Below are positions 33,850-41,512 of a stretch of DNA of 64,000 nt, piece after piece. The DNA comes from Spirosoma fluviale (lineage in GTDB: Bacteria > Bacteroidota > Bacteroidia > Cytophagales > Spirosomataceae). A model generated the notes under the pieces. That model had not been told where the DNA came from, did no database searches, and was given only the letters and a program-made list of their open reading frames with translations. Both the position numbers and the translations under genes were made by a program. Each line of letters begins with the position of its first letter. The stretch's first letter is position 1. The stretch is taken from the NCBI RefSeq assembly GCF_900230225.1, contig NZ_OCNH01000002.1, positions 1,150,793 to 1,214,792 of the forward strand, given 5' to 3'.

Positions 33850-34173
33850 TTATTTCAGGTGCTTGTCCAGGAAGATGAAAACCGTCTCCAGATTCTCCGG
33901 CGCTTCGAACTGTGGACCGCCATGCCCCGCGCCTTCAATGGGGGTGTAGGTCACCTTGCCTGTGGTACCGGCCAGTGCGGCCAGATTTCCTCCAGCGGAG
34001 CCGCCCCGGGTAGCCATTTTATCTGCGTTGTCCGTATTGGCTTTAGGCATTGGGCCACCTCGTTGTGTGCCACCGGGAGGAGGACCACCCGAAGGCATGC
34101 CCGGCGGCTGGGCAAATGTCAGGCTGTAACTCAGCAGGAAAACAGCGACGAGACTACAATGAGATATGGACAT
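33850..34173 (-). pseudogene. Collapsed alpha/beta-hydrolase (esterase) remnant
   Basis: From MSISHCSLVAVFLLSYSLTFA the 107 residues comprise a signal peptide, a Gly/Pro-rich linker (PPGMPSGGPPPGGTQRGGP), a serine-hydrolase elbow-like piece (RGGSAGGNLAALAGTTG), then at once the C-terminal end of such an enzyme (YTPIEGAGHGGPQFEAPENL, with the catalytic His). The two pieces are normally about 100 residues or more apart, and the upstream half of the fold is missing as well. Reading frame is kept, so in-frame internal deletions are likely. It stops 7 bp before the dioxygenase start and may be the decayed first gene of the operon. Confidence 0.65.
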
Positions 34174-34478
34174 GGCGATGGGCGATTTGTTGTGCAACAA
34201 AGGTATCTGGCTTCCCTGGGGCCATGCCGAAACTCTTCATTGTTTTGTGGAAACAAATCGAACATATGAGTGGCTAAATAACTAGCCAGCAAAATATCTT
34301 CGCCCATTAAACGTAGTACCGGCATCATCAGTACCTTGCGTTTTTATCGAAATGAATCAGCACAGTAGCAATTATTTCACCTTTTATGTTCTTTTTTCGT
34401 GTGTATAAGAACGGTTAGCGCTACTTAATCGAGAGCAGATGGTAAAATAAGTGTGGAAACAAAGCAAACTTGAAGTCT
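34174..34478. promoter_or_regulatory. Divergent control region of the aromatic-acid operon and its AraC gene
   Basis: No gene is seen in these 305 bp. TGTGGAAACAAA occurs twice as an exact 12-bp direct repeat, at 34246-34257 (73 bp upstream of the minus-strand operon) and at 34452-34463 (15 bp upstream of the AraC start). Two separated half-sites of this kind would suit an AraC-family protein that binds both and loops the DNA. This is an inference from position and repetition only. Confidence 0.45.
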
Positions 34479-35357
34479 ATGCAGCGAATTACCCAATATG
34501 ATGGACTTTATGGCGAGGCAAACACCCGGCCCGATGCGGAGTATCTGTTCTCCGAATTGCTGGAAACTCGTAGTCAAAGCTTCGACTGGGTTATTCAGCC
34601 GCATATCCATGCCCGGTTGTTTCAGGTATTTTTTGTAGAAACCGGTCAATTTAACTTTCAGGAAGCTACCCGTACCCGTCAACTCACCGGCCCGTGTTTG
34701 TTGCTCATTCCTCCTACGGCTCTGCATGGATTTGTGTATAATTCCGATGTGAGAGGGCGTATCCTGACCTTGTCCGACGCGCTCATCGATACGTTGTTTC
34801 CCGGTGGATCGCCCGTTGCGGCCATGCTGGGCAGCCTGCAATGTCTCTCAATAGTTCAGGAGCCCTACTCGGCCAGGCGGGTTAGCGAATTGATCAAAGC
34901 GATTCACGACGAATTATTTGACGACCAGCCCGAAAAACGGATGATGTTACAGAGTTGTCTGCAACAGTTTTTTTTGGTCGTCTACCGACTATGGCAGCAA
35001 AGCGAACAGACAAGTGCCGGAACAAACAATCTATCGCTCCACTATTTTCGGAAGTTTCAGCAGCGGGTCCGGCAGGTTGGTACAACGCACACTATTGCCC
35101 AACTCGCCGACGATCTGGCTATTACACCGGTCCACCTGAACCGGATTTGCCAGGCTGTTTCGGGTAAATCGGCCAGCCAACTGGTACAAGTGCATATTCT
35201 GGACGAAGCCCGCAAATACCTGACGTACACAACCTATTCCGTTTCAGAAATCGCGTACCTGCTCCACTTCGAATACCCAAACTATTTTGCCAAATTTTTT
35301 CGAAAGCATACGGGTCTGTCGCCGTCCGAATTTCGTGAGGGGCAAATGAAGGGGTAG
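34479..35357 (+). CDS. AraC-family regulator, probable controller of the aromatic-acid operon
   Basis: The ATG at 34479 is preferred to a TTG three codons earlier. The 292-residue protein has an N-terminal cupin with HIHxxLFQVFFVETGQFNF and LLLIPPTALHGFVY, and a C-terminal AraC domain (TIAQLADDLAITPVHLNRICQ; SVSEIAYLLHFEYPNYFAKFFRK). The N-terminal pattern recalls the HpaA/PobC group that senses hydroxylated aromatic acids, which agrees with its divergent position next to the meta-cleavage genes. The effector is unproven. Confidence 0.8.
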   Translation: MQRITQYDGLYGEANTRPDAEYLFSELLETRSQSFDWVIQPHIHARLFQVFFVETGQFNFQEATRTRQLTGPCLLLIPPTALHGFVYNSDVRGRILTLSDALIDTLFPGGSPVAAMLGSLQCLSIVQEPYSARRVSELIKAIHDELFDDQPEKRMMLQSCLQQFFLVVYRLWQQSEQTSAGTNNLSLHYFRKFQQRVRQVGTTHTIAQLADDLAITPVHLNRICQAVSGKSASQLVQVHILDEARKYLTYTTYSVSEIAYLLHFEYPNYFAKFFRKHTGLSPSEFREGQMKG

Positions 35358-35397
35358 AGTGGACTAGATTTGGTGAATTTTTTAAACCACCCAATCA

Positions 35398-35463
35398 ATG
35401 AAAAAGCTGTCCATGTGGCTTCTGCTTACGGGAGCGTTATTGTTGAACGGGGCCAGGCTGTAG
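35398..35463 (+). pseudogene. Orphan 21-residue signal-peptide reading frame
   Basis: ATG at 35398 encodes MKKLSMWLLLTGALLLNGAR and then stops. This is a complete signal-peptide pattern with nothing to export. It is probably the start of a secreted-protein gene whose body was lost, although a short leader peptide for the downstream esterase gene cannot be excluded. Confidence 0.35.
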
Positions 35464-35621
35464 ATTACCGGGTAAAAAGGTAAGGTTACGCCTTTACGAA
35501 TTATTGATTCATTGATAGTCAGTCATAAATCTATCCGTCCGGAATAGTAAAAACGTCCCATTATGTCTCTTTTACGTAAAGTCATATGTGAAGTTCTCCT
35601 TTACCTTTTAACAGATAGATA

Positions 35622-37280
35622 ATGAAACCGTCAAGACGAAATTTCTTACAGTCACTCGGCGTCGGCGTAGCCAGCCTGGGCGTGGCTGAACAATCCATGG
35701 CGGCTGGTGTGAAACCACCGAAAGTAGCTAAGCCAGTCGGCGACGAGCAGGCTTTGTTCGTGGGCGACAACATAGCCATTGCCAAAACAGAATACGGCAA
35801 GGTGAGGGGATTTATTCTGCGGGGTATTCATCAGTTTTTGGGCGTACCCTACGGAGCCGATACGTCGGGGAAAAATCGCTTCATGCCTCCGCAAAAGCCC
35901 GCAGCCTGGACCGAGATTCGGCCTGCTCTCTGGTGGGGGAACTCCGCTCCACAGATCATGGAAAAGCGGTACGCCAACCCCTATGCCTCGTTTGTCGACC
36001 ACTGGAACTACGACGACGTATCGGAAGACTGTCTGAAACTAAATGTCTGGACCCCGGCGCTGGATACGCAGAAACGGCCCGTAATCGTGTGGTTGCACGG
36101 GGGCGGATTCGTCAATGGCAATGCGATTGAGCAGGACGGCTATCATGGCGAGAATATTTCCCGACTGGGTAATGTCGTGTTCTGCTCCATTAACCACCGG
36201 CTCGGCGCGTTGGGCTACACTCACCTGAAAGCGGCTGGCGGTCACGCGGCATCCGGCAACGTGGGGAATCTGGACATGGTGGCGGCTCTGGAATGGGTGA
36301 AAAACAACATCGCCAATTTCGGTGGCGATCCTAATAATGTGACCATCATCGGTCAGTCGGGGGGAGGAGCCAAGGTGACGACCCTGATGAATATGCCTTC
36401 GGCCAAAGGGCTATTTCATAAGGCGGTAGCCTTGAGCGGCAGCTCGCTGGCCGGAACTAACAAGGAGTATGCCGAAAAGCTGGGGCTGAAAGTGATGGAA
36501 GAAGCTGGTTTGAAACCTGGCGAAATCGACAAACTACAGCAGATTCCGTGGCGCGAATACATCGATATTGCCAACCGGGCCGTCGAAAAAATGTCCGACG
36601 AAGCTAAAAAGATGGGTCTGCTGCGCGGTGGTTATTCGCCCGTAGCGGATGGCGCGACCCTGAACGACGGCAAGTTCTTCTCGGATGCTAACCACTTCTC
36701 GGCCAATATCCCGCTGATGATCTGCTCGACTTTCCACGAGCAAAACCCCGACCGGACCGATGCTTCTCTGGAGAACATTTCACTCGCTGAAGTAAAAGAA
36801 AAGATCAAACCCCGCTTTGGCGACAAGACCAGCGACATCGTGGATGCCTACGCAAGAAATTTCCCAAAAGCGCGTCCTATTGAAATCTGGGCCTTAATTG
36901 TGTCGAACCGCAAGAACGTGGTAGCCGCTGCCGATGCGAAAGCATCGCAACAGAAATCACCCGTTTATGTGGCCTGGTTTGGCTGGCAGCCCCCGCTCTT
37001 CGACGGTCGGATGCGGGCGTTCCACTGCGACGATATCTGTTTCTGGTTTTACAATACCGACCTGATGCTGACCCACACGGGTGGCGGCAAACGCCCCCGT
37101 GCTTTGTCGGAGAAGATGGCTGGTTCGTTCCTCAATTTTGTGAAAACCGGCAATCCTAACGGGGGCGGCTTACCCAACTGGAAGCCCTACACAACGCAAA
37201 ACGGCGAAACGATGATTCTGGACGATACCTCTGCACTGGCCAACGACCCCGACCGCGAGGCTAGAAAGACACTGGTTTAA
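35622..37280 (+). CDS. Type B carboxylesterase, exported (alpha/beta hydrolase)
   Basis: This 552-residue protein starts with a Tat-like signal (SRRNFLQSLGVGVASLGVA). It has the type B carboxylesterase order: FLGVPYGADTSGKNRFMPPQ, EDCLKLNVWTP, the oxyanion-hole VIVWLHGGGFVNGN, the nucleophile S246 in GQSGGG, and the catalytic His block RAFHCDDICFWF near the C-terminus. It hydrolyses ester bonds outside the cytoplasm. Its position one gene from an aromatic-acid operon makes phenolic or gallate esters possible substrates, by inference. It has its own leader and is followed by a hairpin terminator. Confidence 0.88.
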   Translation: MKPSRRNFLQSLGVGVASLGVAEQSMAAGVKPPKVAKPVGDEQALFVGDNIAIAKTEYGKVRGFILRGIHQFLGVPYGADTSGKNRFMPPQKPAAWTEIRPALWWGNSAPQIMEKRYANPYASFVDHWNYDDVSEDCLKLNVWTPALDTQKRPVIVWLHGGGFVNGNAIEQDGYHGENISRLGNVVFCSINHRLGALGYTHLKAAGGHAASGNVGNLDMVAALEWVKNNIANFGGDPNNVTIIGQSGGGAKVTTLMNMPSAKGLFHKAVALSGSSLAGTNKEYAEKLGLKVMEEAGLKPGEIDKLQQIPWREYIDIANRAVEKMSDEAKKMGLLRGGYSPVADGATLNDGKFFSDANHFSANIPLMICSTFHEQNPDRTDASLENISLAEVKEKIKPRFGDKTSDIVDAYARNFPKARPIEIWALIVSNRKNVVAAADAKASQQKSPVYVAWFGWQPPLFDGRMRAFHCDDICFWFYNTDLMLTHTGGGKRPRALSEKMAGSFLNFVKTGNPNGGGLPNWKPYTTQNGETMILDDTSALANDPDREARKTLV

Positions 37281-37295
37281 CGAGTAGCGTTCAGA

Positions 37296-37353
37296 AGCCA
37301 GCCGGTTTGTTGTACACCGAATTTCGGGAGTGACAGCAGACCGGCTGGCTTTA
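37296..37353 (+). terminator. Hairpin terminator after the carboxylesterase gene
   Basis: AGCCAGCCGGT (37296-37306) pairs perfectly with ACCGGCTGGCT (37340-37350), followed by TTT, 16 bp past the stop codon. Confidence 0.65.
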
Positions 37354-37473
37354 CGTTAAGAACCGGAATAGGCTATACTGTTGTCGCAAAAACTCAGATG
37401 ATGTGAAGAAAATGAGGTATTGTTAAGTGAGACGACGATTTGAGACATCATTTGCTTTAAATTGTTACTGATA

Positions 37474-37629
37474 ATGAAGGCCTGGCATGAGTCCCACAAA
37501 ACGGGCGAATACATAATCTGCCTCGCCGGGAGCCTAAGACAGGTCAGCCAGCCGTTCAGCCGTGCGGGTGTCGCCGAAAATCAGCTAGCCCTGGAATCTG
37601 CCAAAACGTACGAAAGCTGGTTGGCGTGA
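37474..37629 (+). CDS. Tentative 51-residue reading frame
   Basis: ATG at 37474 opens a frame of 51 codons ending in TGA at 37627-37629, beginning MKAWHESHKTGEYIICLAGS. It is the only plausible frame in the 390-bp gap between the esterase gene and the response regulator. No family is recognised and no promoter is evident. It is as likely a remnant as a gene. Confidence 0.3.
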   Translation: MKAWHESHKTGEYIICLAGSLRQVSQPFSRAGVAENQLALESAKTYESWLA

Positions 37630-37673
37630 GCACGAGCCGACCCAAGCTGCGGACTAATCGAGTCGGTGGGCTT

Positions 37674-38123
37674 TCAGGCCTCATCGGGGGGGAAAGCCGG
37701 TAGGTACCGGAGCACGAGCTGGCTAAGTTGTTGGCTTAGCTGCTCCACACCCGCCACTTTTGACAGATACTCACTGGCTCCCTGAGCCAGGCAAGCCTGT
37801 TGGGCCTGAGCGCTCGCCTGGGCGGACCAAACCACCACCGGTACCTGTTCCCGACCCGCCTGGGCCCGGATCAAGGGGATTAACTCCCTGGACGTCGTAG
37901 GGGGTAGATGGTAATCCAGCAGGATCAAACTGACTAGTGGTTCGCCAGGGGCCAGATGGGCCAGAAAGTCGGCCTGGCTGGTGGTACAAACCAGCGACAG
38001 CCGCTCACCAAAGCGTGTTTTGATCAACTGGGTGAGCATCACGCAGTCATCGTCATCATCATCCAGCACCAGTAGCAAAGCACTTAACGTTTTTAGTTTA
38101 CAAAGGAGGAGAAGACGAGCCAT
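37674..38123 (-). CDS. Single-domain response regulator
   Basis: The start is set at MARLLLLCKLKTLSALLLVL; the frame is open 64 codons further but those residues are unrelated to receiver domains. The 149-residue protein has an acidic run DDDDDD, the phospho-acceptor Asp in LILLDYHLPP, the Ser/Thr switch in VVWSAQ and a Lys in YLSKVAG. It has no output domain, like Rcp1/CheY-type relay proteins. The first 18 residues are unusually hydrophobic. No kinase is adjacent. Confidence 0.72.
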   Translation of the reverse strand: MARLLLLCKLKTLSALLLVLDDDDDDCVMLTQLIKTRFGERLSLVCTTSQADFLAHLAPGEPLVSLILLDYHLPPTTSRELIPLIRAQAGREQVPVVVWSAQASAQAQQACLAQGASEYLSKVAGVEQLSQQLSQLVLRYLPAFPPDEA

Positions 38124-38346
38124 CAACCTATATTCGCGAATGGCCTGCCCGATGAAGAATGAGAAACGCGGGCCACTCACTGTAAGCCCACTGGATAGCC
38201 AGTCACAACCCTGTTCCCGGAACGCTGGCCGACCGATGAGACTGATCGCGTTTGACAGATAGTAACAAGTCACGGGATTGGAAACCCTCTCTTGCGACGC
38301 AGAAGTGGTCATCAACAGACCCCCTAATGGGGGCGTTTGATGGGTC

Positions 38347-38380
38347 GGCTTGTTTTACTGCCTGTCAACGACAATTCGTA
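38347..38380. repeat. CTGTCAACGAC-type dispersed repeat, copy 1
   Basis: This 34-bp segment starting GGCTTGTTTTACT matches 53728-53761 at 29 of 34 positions. It lies in the gap between two minus-strand genes. Confidence 0.55.
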
Positions 38381-38432
38381 GCCTGCGAAAAAGAATTTAC
38401 GGGAGGGCTTCCTCTGCCGCTGTGACCAAACT

Positions 38433-38699
38433 TTAGTGCATAACTGAGTCTTCCAAAGCCTTCGCTGAAGATTGCCCTAGCTGAATGAAGCGGTTGCCGC
38501 AGGCATGACACTGGTAGCGGGCCGATGACAGCAGGAACTGCATGGATTTTAACCAGGCGGGTCGTTTGATTCGATCCGGATACGCATCCCCACAGATCGG
38601 GCATTGTCTTTGACTGGTCACACGACGGAGCACTTCACGAATGAAGACCACCAGGATTAATACAGAAAGAACAGCGCAAAAAACAGTAAACAAAGACAT
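38433..38699 (-). CDS. Small membrane-anchored zinc-ribbon protein
   Basis: This 88-residue protein has one N-terminal membrane segment (LFTVFCAVLSVLILVVFI), then CPICGDAY and, about 33 residues later, CHACGNRF. The two CxxC knuckles would hold one zinc ion in a zinc-ribbon fold on the cytoplasmic side. The family is not recognised. A similar CxxC pair with one helix occurs in small regulators and rubredoxin-like scaffolds, but no function is assigned. Confidence 0.6.
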   Translation of the reverse strand: MSLFTVFCAVLSVLILVVFIREVLRRVTSQRQCPICGDAYPDRIKRPAWLKSMQFLLSSARYQCHACGNRFIQLGQSSAKALEDSVMH

Positions 38700-39490
38700 A
38701 CGTCACGGTATATAAATAAGTCAACCAGGACAACGTGTATTCAGTATTTCGAGATGAACAGGCGATCGGATGGTTAGCCAGTCGACTCAAAATACCCCTT
38801 ATCTCCCAGGCAGCGGCCTTACTGGATAGTAACGATAACCTATCCGTTAGTTAGTGGGGAGTTGTACCCATTCGTGCCACAGGCTCTACCAAAGACAATC
38901 CGGACCGATAATCAACATGTCACAAGTCTGGTAGCGGAAACATTCGCTTCCTTTTCCGGCTTACGACATAGAAAGTTAAAAACGTTCAAGCCTGTTTTCC
39001 GGAAAGGAACTGAGTAAACAAATCAACGTAAGGTTACAGTCAGCTTAATTGAGCTAGTTTAACGGTACAATTGACATGATGGAACAGTTCACCGGAATGG
39101 TAGCCCTCTAACTTATCTGTTGTAGGCTTCTTTTGCCTTACAGGAGAACTGGTGAGGTAATTTGCTCAATTTTAGGGTAAACTTATGGTCATACGCTTGT
39201 TGTGTGTGGTGAACTGACCAAAATTGGGTTTGAAATAACCATATTCTCAAGTAAGTATTAAATGATGAGGTACATTTTGACGGTCCCATTTAGTACACAG
39301 TCCACGTGGACTATGGTTACGCGAGACAGAGTTTTACAAAACGCTCAGTTTTGTTATACGTTTTGTTCACGCTTCTAAACCCTGTTTTGTTGTACATTTC
39401 ATAGGGTATGCCTGACCACTACTAACTTGTTACCAACCCTTTAAAGTCATAGGGGGTCTTTGTCTAGTAAGTTATCTTTAACAAAACCTT
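38700..39490. other. 791-bp gene-poor region
   Basis: No convincing gene. A GTG-initiated frame at 38735-38854 (39 residues, with IGWLASRLKIPLISQAAALL) starts 36 bp from the divergent zinc-ribbon gene and could be real or a remnant. The rest is AT-rich, with repeated TTTTGTT motifs around 39330-39410, and must hold the promoter of the lipoprotein gene at 39491. Confidence 0.4.
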
Positions 39491-40300
39491 ATGCGCTATT
39501 TTTTTACGTTTATAAGCCTTTTACTGCTTAACGTTTGTTGCCGGGAGCAAAATAGAGTCGTCCCCTTAGGTGCTCCTGTTACATCCCTTGCCGACCTGCC
39601 TACTACGTACCAATCGTTTCAAGAGGGTAACTCTGCCGCCGGTCGTCTTAAGCGTGAAACCCAAAACGGCAAAACCAGTGGTGAATGGCGTTATAATGAG
39701 CGCGGCCAATTAATCGAGTGGCGACTTTTTCGTTTTGATGCCGTGGAATCAGCCGTTCAGTATCGTTACGACAAAGATGGCCGCTTACTTTATGTACAGC
39801 AATTCGCCAATAACTGCGGCTACTCAAGTGTGTATGATTGCACTGGCCCAGTGGACTGGACAAGTTACGACGAGTTATCAACTGATGCAGCCGGGCGTAT
39901 TACTGAGAGCCGGACGTATCTTACCCTTAATGGAAGCTGGGATTTTCGCAGTAAAAGCGTGTATGCCTATAACGCACAGGGGAAAGTAATCAAAGTGCTA
40001 CGGTACGATGCTAAGGGCGTATTGGCCGTTACTCAAACACTCACTTACGACACACGTGCCAATGTAATAGCGATTAGAGAACAAAGCAACGTAGCTTCGG
40101 CTGACCTCTCTGACCGCACGTTTACCTATGAATATGACACCGGCCGTAATCCCTATTTTAACACGGTTTACTATCCTGCTGCCCTGTTTCTGAGCCCTAA
40201 TACGCAGTTATCTCCGGGTTTAACTTATGAATACCGCTCTGATGGCTTGCCGTTACGTATCCGTCAAAACGGAAGCATTACGGAGTTGGAGTACTATTAA
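39491..40300 (+). CDS. Lipoprotein with YD/RHS-like repeats
   Basis: This 269-residue protein has a lipoprotein signal (FISLLLLNVCC). The mature part contains repeated Y-x-x-x-G-R/K-L/V units (WRYNERGQLIEWRLF, YRYDKDGRLLYVQQF, YAYNAQGKVIKVLRY, LTYDTRANVIAI, YEYRSDGLPLRI), the YD-repeat pattern of RHS-like beta-coil proteins. Without toxin or core domains it is more likely a short beta-sheet surface protein, a type widespread as single genes in Cytophagales. Function unknown. Confidence 0.65.
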   Translation: MRYFFTFISLLLLNVCCREQNRVVPLGAPVTSLADLPTTYQSFQEGNSAAGRLKRETQNGKTSGEWRYNERGQLIEWRLFRFDAVESAVQYRYDKDGRLLYVQQFANNCGYSSVYDCTGPVDWTSYDELSTDAAGRITESRTYLTLNGSWDFRSKSVYAYNAQGKVIKVLRYDAKGVLAVTQTLTYDTRANVIAIREQSNVASADLSDRTFTYEYDTGRNPYFNTVYYPAALFLSPNTQLSPGLTYEYRSDGLPLRIRQNGSITELEYY

Positions 40301-40362
40301 GAGTAGGGGTACACAAACTGAGCGTATGCGGTGGATTGTATTGGACAGATATTAATAAATCA

Positions 40363-40402
40363 GTGTCTCGCATAAACGCTCCCTGGTGAGACGAATGGGC
40401 TT
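40363..40402. repeat. GTCTC/GAGAC hairpin repeat, copy 1
   Basis: GTGTCTCGCATAAACGCTCC followed by GGTGAGACGAATGGGCTTT resembles 53661-53700. GTCTC and GAGAC can pair around the conserved AACGCTCC. It lies downstream of the lipoprotein gene and may act as its terminator. Confidence 0.45.
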
Positions 40403-40525
40403 TCACGGGTTTGCCAATTCGTTTAGGTGATTATTTAGATGGCTTCTTTTAATAACTGTTTACTTCTGTCCGTTGCATACGACTGGTAGGTTGTCCCCAA
40501 TTGATACCCTACTACCGGTTGTGAG

Positions 40526-40948
40526 CTAAAAATTGTTAGGGGCAGCGCATCGTTTCCAATACTCCATGATAAAATAGATGCTCTTCTCCAGCTCCTCCAG
40601 CGAGTTTTGCTTGACGAAAAAACCCTGGACTGATAAACTATAGGCATTGATCACCATCTCCTGGCTGGCGGCCGTGGAGAAAAACAAATATGGGATGCAC
40701 TTTAGTTGCAGGGCGGCATCGCGGTGCAGTTTCTCCCGCAGTTCAATCCCGTTTAAGCGGGGCATGTTGATGTCCGACAGGATCAGAAACGGCAATTCGG
40801 TCGTCGACAACAAGTAATCCAGGGCTTCTTGTCCATCCGGGAAGTACCTGACTTGATTTGGATAGTTTAACTTCCTGAAGACTTGCTCAAACAGGAATTG
40901 ATCATCGGCATCATCTTCAATGAGAATGACGGGTCCGTTTTTGTTCAT
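40526..40948 (-). CDS. Single-domain response regulator (Rcp1-like)
   Basis: This 140-residue protein consists of one receiver domain: IEDDADD acidic pair at the N-terminus, phospho-acceptor Asp in LILSDINMPRLNGIEL, Ser/Thr switch FFSTAAS and conserved Lys in GFFVKQNS. Such output-less regulators usually act in phosphorelays with bacteriophytochrome or hybrid kinases, but no kinase is nearby. Confidence 0.85.
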   Translation of the reverse strand: MNKNGPVILIEDDADDQFLFEQVFRKLNYPNQVRYFPDGQEALDYLLSTTELPFLILSDINMPRLNGIELREKLHRDAALQLKCIPYLFFSTAASQEMVINAYSLSVQGFFVKQNSLEELEKSIYFIMEYWKRCAAPNNF

Positions 40949-41016
40949 GGGACAAGTTAAGTGAATGGAGAGCCCTATTATCGGACAAATATGCTCAAAA
41001 CCATTGATCGGGCTGC

Positions 41017-41160
41017 ATGGGTCGATTAGAGATTCTTTTCAGTCGGTTGAACAACCTCCTGGCCGGAACGTTTACCAACTATTACTTGATGGCACTGCCT
41101 GGGGCACGTAAGCTCAATGTGACACTACGAATCAAACCGAACCACAAGCTTACCGGTTGA
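41017..41160 (+). CDS. Tentative 47-residue protein
   Basis: ATG at 41017 to TGA at 41158-41160. The product begins MGRLEILFSRLNNLLAGTFT and ends KPNHKLTG; it is basic, with a short amphipathic N-terminal helix. Family unknown. Its position 68 bp from the divergent response-regulator gene leaves room for a promoter. Confidence 0.35.
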   Translation: MGRLEILFSRLNNLLAGTFTNYYLMALPGARKLNVTLRIKPNHKLTG

Positions 41161-41183
41161 ATGAATTTTATACAACCGACTCG

Positions 41184-41294
41184 ATGAACATCAACCAAAC
41201 AAAACCTGCTCAGCCTACTCTGTCTCAACCCACTCAACCAAAACCCCCGGTTCGATCCAGACCGAAACGACCCCGTATTAAAAAAGGCAGTTGA
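41184..41294 (+). CDS. Tentative 36-residue Pro/Lys/Arg-rich protein
   Basis: ATG at 41184 to TGA at 41292-41294. The product is disordered and very basic (PKPPVRSRPKRPRIKKGS at its end). It follows the 47-residue frame by 23 bp. It may be a small nucleic-acid-binding peptide or chance coding. Confidence 0.3.
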   Translation: MNINQTKPAQPTLSQPTQPKPPVRSRPKRPRIKKGS

Positions 41295-41473
41295 GAGTTG
41301 TCTTGGTTGATAACCCAACCGATTTAAGCGGAGGGATAGCCCACGTTTTCAAACGTTGTCAGATGGACAGATTCCAAGTTCTGATCGAATTTTTAGCAGG
41401 GCCGTCTGAGCGGACGGCCGGTGCTGTATCGACCCGACTTTCTCAAACTCGTCCCGGTAAACACAACGCCTGA
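41291..41473 (+). CDS. Tentative 60-residue frame with TTG start
   Basis: A TTG at 41291 overlaps the previous stop codon, which would couple translation. The product reads RVVLVDNPTDLSGGIAHVFK, then a short basic tail. Family unknown; without an ATG the support is weak. Confidence 0.22.
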   Translation: MRVVLVDNPTDLSGGIAHVFKRCQMDRFQVLIEFLAGPSERTAGAVSTRLSQTRPGKHNA

Positions 41474-41512
41474 TCCGCCGGTTAGATGGATCCAACCTCG
41501 ACGCGAATTCCC

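Larger units (their letters stand above)
40949..41512. other. Gap with a cluster of tiny plus-strand frames
   Basis: Three short frames follow each other on the plus strand, at 41017-41160, 41184-41294 and 41291-41473, the last overlapping the previous stop. They are listed separately with low confidence. Nothing else is seen in this 564-bp stretch except a GCCGTC/GACGGC hairpin at 41401-41418. Confidence 0.35.
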
